Source: an uncultured Faecalibacterium sp. (GTDB lineage Bacteria; Bacillota; Clostridia; Oscillospirales; Ruminococcaceae). From it: DNA of 5,048 nt. Below the pieces are notes generated by a model that was given only the letters and a program-made list of their open reading frames with translations, was not told the DNA's origin and did no database searches. Location: NCBI GenBank assembly GCA_934561485.1, contig CAKTGS010000120.1, positions 1-5,048 of the forward strand. The letters are read 5' to 3'. Positions 1 to 5,048 of this stretch are shown in pieces. Numbering within the stretch: the first letter of the stretch is position 1; each line of letters opens with the position of its first letter. A program made the translations under genes and the position numbers.

Positions 1-1557
1 GCCGTGGGTGCCAGCCTGCTGGTGCTGTTCCTCTCGCTGGAAAGCACCATCACCCCGCTGCTGTTCATGCTGGGCCTTTTGTTCCCCATTGCGTACAACT
101 TCGGCACCAACATCCTGCTGGGCCAGATCAGCTACATCACCGAAGCGCTGGCTACCGTGCTGCAGCTGGGCGTGACGATGGACTTTTCCATCTTCCTGCT
201 GCACCGCTACCAGGAAGAAAAGGAGCTGCGCTCCTCCAACGAAGAGGCTATGGCCAGCGCCATCTGCAAAACCATGACCTCCATCTCCGCTTCCAGCCTG
301 ACCACCATCGCGGGCTTCCTGGCCCTGTGTGCCATGCGCCTGACCTTGGGCCGCGATATCGGCCTTGTCATGGCCAAGGGCGTGGCCCTGGGCGTTGTGT
401 GCACCGTGGTCATTCTGCCTGCCCTGATCCTTACCTTTGATAAATGGGTGGAAAAATACAAGCACCGCACCGTGATCCCCAAGCTGACCAAGCTGAGCCA
501 CTTTGTGTCCAAGCATTCGGTGCCCATCGTGGTCGTCTTTATTCTCATCCTCATCCCCTTTGCCATTGCACAGAACAAAACCGAAGTGTACTACACTCTG
601 TTCGATTCCCTGCCCCAGGACCTGACCGGCATTGTGGGCACCAACAAGCTGGGCGAGGACTTTGGCATGACCACCAGCCACTTCATTCTGGTGCATGACG
701 ACCTGACCGCCACCCAGGTAAGCGACCTGTGCGATGAGCTGAAGGACGTGGACGGCATTACCCAGGTGGTAAGTCTGGATTCCATCACCGGCCCCGGCTT
801 TGACACCGAGCTGTTGCCGGACAGCGTGATGGAGATCCTTCAATCCGGCGGCTACAAGCTGATTTTGGCCAACAGTTCCTATAAGACCGGCACCGATGCC
901 ATCAACAACCAGCTCACCGAGATGATCGGCCTGATCAAGGCGGTAGACCCCGAGGGCGTCATTACCGGTGAGGGCGCTATGACCAAGGACCTGATCGAGG
1001 TGGCAGACGTGGACTTCAAGAACGTCAACGTCTGGTCCATTCTGGCGGTTCTGGCCATCATCGCCATCTCCTTCAAGAGCATCTCCATCCCGGTGCTGCT
1101 GGTGGCCAGCATCGAAGCCGCCATTGCCATCAACATGGGCATTCCGTACTTTACCGGCACCCAGCTGCCCTTCATTGCCAGCATCGTCATTGGCACCATT
1201 CAGCTGGGCGCTACCGTGGACTACTCCATCCTGATGACCACCCGTTACCACGAGGAGCGCGCCTTTGGCCGCACCCCGAAGGAAGCCGCCCAGCAGTCGC
1301 TGGAGCACTGCAGCCAGTCCATCCTGACCAGCGGCCTGACCTTCTTTGCCGCAACGGTCGGCGTTGCCGCCATCAGTAAGATGGAGCTGCTGCGGAGCAT
1401 CTGCCTGCTGATCTCCCGCGGCGCTCTGATCAGCATGCTGGTCATTCTGGTGGTGCTGCCCGCCGCCCTGATGCTGTGTGACTGGATCATCCGTCACACC
1501 ACCCTGAAATGGATGGTGCCCGAAACTGCCAACGCCAAGAAGTCTGATAAGGAGTAA
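1..1557 (+). CDS. MMPL/RND-family membrane transporter, C-terminal part (5' end outside window)
   Basis: This is an inner-membrane transporter of the MMPL branch of the RND superfamily; such proteins use the proton gradient to move lipids or other hydrophobic molecules outward. The frame is open from the first base, so the gene is cut by the window edge. Counting from that first codon, 518 residues are visible. Hydrophobic segments lie near 16-35, 42-66, 95-115, 121-145, 173-190, 343-358, 360-380, 386-412, 440-458 and 466-490, with an extracytoplasmic domain of about 150 residues (191-338). The internal two-fold repeat is clear: GVTMDFSIFLLHRYQEE (57-73) matches GATVDYSILMTTRYHEER (403-420), each with the membrane Asp (D61, D407) expected of the proton relay. 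Doubling the second half suggests a full length near 700, so roughly 200 N-terminal residues are missing. It ends in a Lys-rich cytoplasmic tail. The substrate cannot be read from the sequence. The secreted repeat protein 6 nt downstream is its likely partner. Confidence 0.93.
   Translation, partial: AVGASLLVLFLSLESTITPLLFMLGLLFPIAYNFGTNILLGQISYITEALATVLQLGVTMDFSIFLLHRYQEEKELRSSNEEAMASAICKTMTSISASSLTTIAGFLALCAMRLTLGRDIGLVMAKGVALGVVCTVVILPALILTFDKWVEKYKHRTVIPKLTKLSHFVSKHSVPIVVVFILILIPFAIAQNKTEVYYTLFDSLPQDLTGIVGTNKLGEDFGMTTSHFILVHDDLTATQVSDLCDELKDVDGITQVVSLDSITGPGFDTELLPDSVMEILQSGGYKLILANSSYKTGTDAINNQLTEMIGLIKAVDPEGVITGEGAMTKDLIEVADVDFKNVNVWSILAVLAIIAISFKSISIPVLLVASIEAAIAINMGIPYFTGTQLPFIASIVIGTIQLGATVDYSILMTTRYHEERAFGRTPKEAAQQSLEHCSQSILTSGLTFFAATVGVAAISKMELLRSICLLISRGALISMLVILVVLPAALMLCDWIIRHTTLKWMVPETANAKKSDKE
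1549..1554 (+). promoter_or_regulatory. Ribosome binding site of the secreted repeat protein
   Basis: AAGGAG, a strong Shine-Dalgarno match, sits inside the last codons of the MMPL gene and abuts its TAA stop. It is 9 nt before the ATG at 1564. It fixes the start of the downstream gene and suggests that ribosomes finishing the transporter can reinitiate on the partner gene (translational coupling, inferred). Confidence 0.85.
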
Positions 1558-1563
1558 CGTGTT

Positions 1564-1641
1564 ATGAAAAAATCGCTTCGTTTCGCCAGTGCGGCGCTGG
1601 CTCTTACCCTCGCCGCCAGCTGCGCCGTGCCTGCTTTTGCC
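1564..1641 (+). other. Signal peptide coding segment
   Basis: Residues 1-26 have a basic n-region (K2, K3, R6), an Ala/Leu-rich core (8-18) and a signal peptidase I-type AFA at 24-26 followed by Ala-Gly. Cys20, preceded by Ala-Ala-Ser, faintly resembles a lipobox, but Leu is at -4 rather than -3 and a good AxA site follows, so SPI cleavage is preferred over lipoprotein processing. Confidence 0.8.
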
Positions 1642-3474
1642 GCCGGCAGCAAAACCTTTACCAAAGATGAAACCGTGTATGCCGTGATGAACGGCGATGG
1701 TTCCATCAAGAGCACCACCGTCAGCGAGCACCTGTACAACGCTTCCGGTCTGTCCGGCGTCACCGACAAGAGCACCCTGACCGACATCCAGAACACCGAG
1801 AGCAGCGCCGAGTTCACCCAGAACGGCGACAGCCTGGTATGGAACACCGATGACACCGATGTGTACTACAAGGGCAATACCGACAAAACCCTGCCCATGG
1901 ATGTGACCGTGACCTACGCCATGGACGGCCAGGAAGCTGCCCTGGAAGATCTGATCGGCAAGAGCGGCCATCTGACCGTGACCGTGAGCCTGAAGAACAA
2001 CGAGACCGACACCGTGGACGTGAATGGCACCGACCGCACCATTGTTACCCCGCTGGTTACCGCTGTGGGCGTGATCCTGGGCAATGACGCTTCCAATGTG
2101 ACTGCCGCCCACGGCCTGGTGGAAAGCGCTGCCAAGAGCAATGTGGCTGCTTTCGTCACCCTGCCGGGCGTCAAGGACTCCCTGTCCGGCCTGCTGCCCG
2201 ATAAGCTGGACAGCGTGGAAGATTACCTGCAGGACACCGTGACCGTGGAAGCCGATGTGACCGAACTGACCTGCCCGCAGGTGATGGTTGCCTGCGCCAC
2301 CAGCACCGCCGCCCTGGGCACCAGCAATGTGTTTGACCTGAGCAGCATCAACGACCTGACCGATGGCATCAACCAGCTGAACGATGCCATGAGCCAGCTG
2401 CTGGACGGCGCTTCTCAGCTGACGGATGCTACCACGCAGCTGTCCAGCGGCGTGCTGACGCTGCTGGACGGTGCCAGCACCCTGAGCACCGGTGCGGCTG
2501 CGCTGGACGATGGTCTGGGCCAGCTGACCAACGGCCTGGACACCCTCAGCTCCAACAACACCGCCCTGAACAGCGGTGCCCAGCAGGTGGCAGACGGCGT
2601 TCTGGCTTCTGCCAACAAGACCCTGAAAGAGGGCGGCCTGATTGACGAGGACATGACCTGGAGCAACTACGCTTCCGTCATTGACAACATCCTGACCATG
2701 AACGAAAAGACCCTGGCTGCCGGCCGCCGCAAGATCGTGCGCACCGTGTGGGAGCAGGAGCCGAGCTTCAAGGACAGTGAGCTGGACCTGGCCCTGTACC
2801 TGTCCGCCACCAAGACGAACCACGATCTGGAAGCTGCCCTGAAACTGATGCAGAGCTACGACAGCTCCATGATCTCCGGCCTGGTGCAGCTGCTGACCAG
2901 TGCAGACGCCAAGGCTGCTGCCAAGGCGGAACTGAAATACCAGGTGGAGAACAGCCAGGACATGGCCGATGTGCGTGCCCTGAAGGACAGCCTTTCCAAG
3001 ATTCAGCTCTTTGTTTCCAGCGTGGGTCAGTACACCGCCGGTGTGCAGACCGCCGCCGATGGTGCCCACTCTGCCAAGGACGGCAGCGCCCAGCTGGCCG
3101 CCGGTACCAAGACCCTGTACAATGGCGTGAACACCCTGAACAACGGTGCCGTGCAGCTGAATGACGGCACCCACCAGCTGAACGATGGCCTGAACCAGTT
3201 CAACGAGGAAGGCATTTCCAAACTGACCGGCGCACTGGATCAGGATCAGCTGCACGACCTGAAAACCGTGCTGGACGAGATGAGCGATCGGCTGGAAAGC
3301 TACACCAGCTTTACCGGCGCTCCCGAAGGTGCCGAGGGCAGCGTGAAGTTCGTGTACAAGACCGCTGAAACGGTGGCCTCTGCCGACACCACTGCTGCCG
3401 ACACCGAGGCTGTGAAGGAAGGCAACTTCTTCACCCGCCTGTGGCAGCGCATCCTGAACCTGTTCAAGTTCTGA
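1564..3474 (+). CDS. Secreted xxxLxxG heptad-repeat protein (YhgE-like ectodomain), MMPL partner
   Basis: Complete, 636 residues; the ATG is chosen for the AAGGAG 9 nt upstream and the signal peptide that follows. Residues 1-26 are an export signal (KK..R, hydrophobic core, AFA cleavage site). Residues ~30-255 look beta-rich, with a start (DETVYAVMNGDGSIKSTTVS) that I recall from similar Clostridial proteins. Residues 265-348 are 12 uninterrupted heptads and 490-545 eight more, of the Leu-x-x-Gly type (TIGR03057, xxxLxxG). Residues 349-489 between them are mostly helical and charged. An Ala/Thr/Asp/Glu linker (~600-620) leads to the aromatic/basic tail NFFTRLWQRILNLFKF. There is no membrane segment beyond the signal, so the C-terminal ABC-2-like membrane domain of canonical YhgE/Pip is absent; the adjacent MMPL permease may supply the membrane part. 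The same repeats occur in EsaA/YueB ectodomains. The likely site is the outer face of the membrane or the cell wall. A role as an elongated adaptor or stalk for the MMPL pump is inference; no enzymatic motif is visible. Confidence 0.88.
   Translation: MKKSLRFASAALALTLAASCAVPAFAAGSKTFTKDETVYAVMNGDGSIKSTTVSEHLYNASGLSGVTDKSTLTDIQNTESSAEFTQNGDSLVWNTDDTDVYYKGNTDKTLPMDVTVTYAMDGQEAALEDLIGKSGHLTVTVSLKNNETDTVDVNGTDRTIVTPLVTAVGVILGNDASNVTAAHGLVESAAKSNVAAFVTLPGVKDSLSGLLPDKLDSVEDYLQDTVTVEADVTELTCPQVMVACATSTAALGTSNVFDLSSINDLTDGINQLNDAMSQLLDGASQLTDATTQLSSGVLTLLDGASTLSTGAAALDDGLGQLTNGLDTLSSNNTALNSGAQQVADGVLASANKTLKEGGLIDEDMTWSNYASVIDNILTMNEKTLAAGRRKIVRTVWEQEPSFKDSELDLALYLSATKTNHDLEAALKLMQSYDSSMISGLVQLLTSADAKAAAKAELKYQVENSQDMADVRALKDSLSKIQLFVSSVGQYTAGVQTAADGAHSAKDGSAQLAAGTKTLYNGVNTLNNGAVQLNDGTHQLNDGLNQFNEEGISKLTGALDQDQLHDLKTVLDEMSDRLESYTSFTGAPEGAEGSVKFVYKTAETVASADTTAADTEAVKEGNFFTRLWQRILNLFKF
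2356..2607 (+). repeat. xxxLxxG heptad repeat block 1 (12 units)
   Basis: Twelve 21-nt units encode residues 265-348 of the secreted protein with no phase break: LTDGINQ, LNDAMSQ, LLDGASQ, LTDATTQ, LSSGVLT, LLDGAST, LSTGAAA, LDDGLGQ, LTNGLDT, LSSNNTA, LNSGAQQ, VADGVLA. Position 1 is Leu in 11 of 12 and position 4 is Gly in 9 of 12. Position 7 is Gln, Thr or Ala. The DNA is diverged between units, so the conservation is at protein level. The spacing suits a long helical or coiled rod. Confidence 0.92.
3031..3198 (+). repeat. xxxLxxG heptad repeat block 2 (8 units)
   Basis: Eight 21-nt units encode residues 490-545: YTAGVQT, AADGAHS, AKDGSAQ, LAAGTKT, LYNGVNT, LNNGAVQ, LNDGTHQ, LNDGLNQ. Gly at position 4 is present in all eight. 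The pattern fades in the next heptad, FNEEGIS. A 15-nt string is shared exactly with block 1 (2372-2386 and 3173-3187), the only long DNA identity I noticed between the blocks. Confidence 0.9.
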
Positions 3475-3514
3475 GACATTTTCGAGATCTCATGTTGAAC
3501 CTCTTTCCATAAAG

Positions 3515-3560
3515 AAGCAAAAGCCCTGCCGTGCAGCCCACGGCAGGGCTTTTGCTTTTG
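3515..3560 (+). terminator. Intrinsic terminator after the MMPL/repeat-protein operon, probably bidirectional
   Basis: A perfect inverted repeat pairs 3515-3533 with 3539-3557 (19 bp, GC-rich core GCCCTGCCGTG) around a 5-nt loop, 41 nt after the stop of the secreted protein. The 3' arm runs into CTTTTGCTTTTG, giving a U-rich tail on the + strand. Read on the - strand the tail is CTTTTGCTTCTTTA, similarly U-rich, so it could also stop leftward readthrough from the EF-G gene. Confidence 0.88.
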
Positions 3561-3646
3561 CAGGGGGCACAGTTCCCTGCTCAAATTCCATCGTTCAGGC
3601 ACTTTTCCGCAGAGAAGGGCGTTTTGAATTTCTCTGCCAAACCGGC

Positions 3647-3690
3647 AAAAAAAAATCCCCGCCGACAGAGGGAAAGTGTCGGCAGGGATT
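3647..3690 (-). terminator. Intrinsic terminator of the EF-G-family gene
   Basis: Arms 3677-3690 and 3654-3667 form a 14-bp stem around a 9-nt loop, 29 nt past the EF-G stop. On the - strand the stem is followed by an uninterrupted run of nine U (A-tract 3647-3655). The one non-Watson-Crick position (3660/3684) is a G-U wobble in the - strand RNA but a C-A mismatch in the + strand RNA, which independently points to - strand use. Confidence 0.92.
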
Positions 3691-3719
3691 CGGGGAAATG
3701 TCTTATACCGTTAAAGGTC

Positions 3720-5048
3720 TCAGTCGTCTGCGCTCTCGTCCAGATTGCCCAGCTTCTTGGCCTGCTCCACCACGGCGGGCACCAGCATCTCGGGCAGGAT
3801 CTCGTAGCGGGCAAACTCGGTGGTAAACCAGCCGCGGCCCTGGGTGGTCTGGCGGATGAAGGTGGTAAAGTTGGCCAGTTCTGCCAGCGGCACCTCAGCG
3901 ATGATGGTCTGCAGGCCGTCCTCGTCCGGTTCCATGCCCAGCACGCGGCCACGGCGCTTGGTCACATCGCCCATAATATCACCGGTGTTGTCGTTGGGCA
4001 CATGCGCCTTCAGGGTGTGGATGGGTTCCAGAATGACCGGGCCGGCCTCCGGCATTGCTGCCTTGTAGGCCAGCTTGGCGGCCATGATAAAGGCCATTTC
4101 AGAGCTGTCCACGGGGTGATAGCTGCCGTCCAGCAGGGTGGCCTTCAGGCCAACGACCGGGTAACCGGCCAGCACGCCCTTTTCGGCGGCCAGACGCACG
4201 CCCTTTTCCACGGCGGGGAAGAAGTTCTTGGGCACGCTGCCGCCGAACACCTTTTCTTCAAACACCACCTGCTCGCTGTCGCAGGGCTCGAAGTTGATGA
4301 CCACATCACCGAACTGGCCGTGGCCGCCGGTCTGCTTCTTATGGCGGCCCTGTTTCTGGCAGGCCTTGCGGATGGATTCGCGGTAAGCGATGCGGGGTGC
4401 TTCCAGCCCGATCTCCACGCCGAACTTGTTCTTCAGCTTGGCCTTGACCACGTCCAGGTGCTGCTCGCCCAAGCCGCCGATCACCTGCTGATGGGTCTCG
4501 GCGTTGTTCTGATAGCTCAGGGTGGGATCCTCTTCCATCAGGCGGGCCAGCGCACTGCTGATCTTGCCTTCATCGCCCTTTTTGGCCACCGTAACGGCCA
4601 TGAACAGGCTGGGCTGCGGGAACACGGGGGCCGGCAGCCTGACCACGCGGGCGGCATCGCACAGGGTGTCGCCGGTGCGGGCGGTCACCAGCTTGGCCAC
4701 AGCACCGATGTCACCGGCACCAATGCCGTCTGCATCCACCTGTTTCTTGCCGATGACCGTGAGGGGCTTGCCGATCTTTTCCGGCTCGCCGGTGCGGGCA
4801 TTGACCAACGGTTCGCCAGCGGTCACCTTGCCGCTGATCACCCGCAGGTAGCTCAGCTTGCCCACGAACGGGTCGGCCACGGTCTTGAACACGTAGGCGG
4901 CGGTCGGCTCGCTCTCGGTGCAGTGCAGATCCACCGGCTCGCCGTCTGCGTTCTCCGCCAGGATGGCACCATCGTGCTCCGGGCTGGGCAGCAGCTTGTG
5001 CATGTTGAACAGCAGCATATCCAGTGCCTGCTGGTTCACGGCGCTGCC
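3720..5048 (-). CDS. Elongation factor G-family translational GTPase, domains II-V (5' end outside window)
   Basis: EF-G-family proteins are cytoplasmic GTPases that act on the ribosome, classically driving tRNA-mRNA translocation. The frame is open to the right edge, so the gene is partial; 442 residues are visible, counted from 5048. Residues 1-20 (GSAVNQQALDMLLF...) match the stretch just after the G domain, whose ~250 residues with all GTP-binding motifs are outside. Domain II is ~45-133 (VADPFVGKLSYLRVISGKV, AGDIGAVAKL, TGDTLCD), domain III ~143-218 (MEEDPTLSY, GGLGEQHLDV), domain IV ~220-335 (GRHKKQTGGHGQFGDV, GSVPKNFFPAVEKG, DGSYHPVDSSEMAF) and domain V ~336-425 (LEPIHTLKAHVPNDNTGDIMGD, RRGRVLGME, TQGRGWF). 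The tip-loop His (H311), equivalent to the functionally important E. coli H583, is kept. The tail is acidic (DESADD). No rpsL, rpsG or tuf is next to it, so it is more likely an EF-G-like paralog (EF-G2 type) than the main fusA; the missing G domain and upstream genes would decide. Confidence 0.94.
   Translation of the reverse strand, partial: GSAVNQQALDMLLFNMHKLLPSPEHDGAILAENADGEPVDLHCTESEPTAAYVFKTVADPFVGKLSYLRVISGKVTAGEPLVNARTGEPEKIGKPLTVIGKKQVDADGIGAGDIGAVAKLVTARTGDTLCDAARVVRLPAPVFPQPSLFMAVTVAKKGDEGKISSALARLMEEDPTLSYQNNAETHQQVIGGLGEQHLDVVKAKLKNKFGVEIGLEAPRIAYRESIRKACQKQGRHKKQTGGHGQFGDVVINFEPCDSEQVVFEEKVFGGSVPKNFFPAVEKGVRLAAEKGVLAGYPVVGLKATLLDGSYHPVDSSEMAFIMAAKLAYKAAMPEAGPVILEPIHTLKAHVPNDNTGDIMGDVTKRRGRVLGMEPDEDGLQTIIAEVPLAELANFTTFIRQTTQGRGWFTTEFARYEILPEMLVPAVVEQAKKLGNLDESADD

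Noticed and set aside
1612..1623. Possible lipobox (Ala-Ala-Ser-Cys) making the repeat protein a lipoprotein
   Set aside because: Position -3 is Ala rather than the usual Leu, and a good AFA signal peptidase I site follows six residues later; kept only as a weak alternative.
1494..1856. Open frame of 120 codons on the - strand across the MMPL/repeat-protein junction
   Set aside because: Lies opposite two well-supported genes, and its composition is that of a reverse-frame shadow of the biased codons.
3560..3580. Small hairpin GCAGGG/CCCTGC just after the first terminator
   Set aside because: Only 6 bp with a 9-nt loop and no U-tract; expected by chance in GC-rich DNA.
3300..3602. Open frame of 100 codons on the - strand covering the intergenic region and the tail of the secreted protein
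   Set aside because: It reads straight through the 19-bp terminator hairpin and over half of it is antisense to real coding sequence; no RBS or recognisable protein feature.
3609..3637. Inverted repeat GCAGAGAA/TTCTCTGC with a 13-nt loop in the intergenic region
   Set aside because: Eight bp, large loop, and no U-tract on either side; not enough to call a terminator or RNA element.
3475..3719. Intergenic region checked for tRNA, small RNA, small ORF or CRISPR repeats
   Set aside because: Apart from the two terminators and minor hairpins I see no tRNA-like fold, no spaced direct repeats and no RBS-led short gene.
3581..3952. Antisense-frame open reading frame of 123 codons on the - strand overlapping the end of the EF-G gene
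   Set aside because: Runs in another frame of a clearly conserved EF-G coding region and through its terminator; rich in Arg/Pro/Trp/Ser as expected from out-of-frame GC-rich DNA; no supporting RBS or motif.

Overview
The window reads as chromosomal DNA of a GC-rich Firmicute, most plausibly a gut Clostridia of the Oscillospiraceae/Ruminococcaceae type such as Faecalibacterium or a relative. This is inferred from the GC-rich third codon positions, the strong AAGGAG ribosome binding site, a Gram-positive-style signal peptide, and the pairing of an MMPL permease with a secreted xxxLxxG-repeat protein. No rRNA or other taxonomic marker is present, so the genus is a guess.

Layout: (1) 1-1557, + strand: the C-terminal ~518 residues of an MMPL/RND-superfamily membrane transporter whose start lies before the window. 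(2) 1564-3474, + strand: a complete 636-residue secreted protein that starts 6 nt after the MMPL stop, with its ribosome binding site abutting that stop. It has a signal peptide, a beta-rich N-terminal part, two blocks of xxxLxxG heptad repeats around a ~141-residue helical insert, and an amphipathic aromatic/basic C-terminal tail. (3) 3475-3719: a 245-nt convergent intergenic region with two strong hairpin terminators, one for each side. (4) 3720-5048, - strand: domains II-V of an EF-G-family translational GTPase, whose G domain lies beyond the right edge.

The first two genes look like one transcription unit and probably one envelope machine: a proton-driven permease plus an exported, repeat-rich, possibly coiled-coil partner. 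The same repeats are known from YhgE/Pip and the ectodomains of type VII secretion EsaA/YueB proteins, but the role and cargo here are unknown. The EF-G gene is functionally unrelated, faces the operon, and is insulated from it by the terminators. Its location away from rpsL/rpsG/tuf suggests an EF-G-like paralog rather than the housekeeping fusA. No RNA genes, mobile elements or CRISPR arrays were seen.
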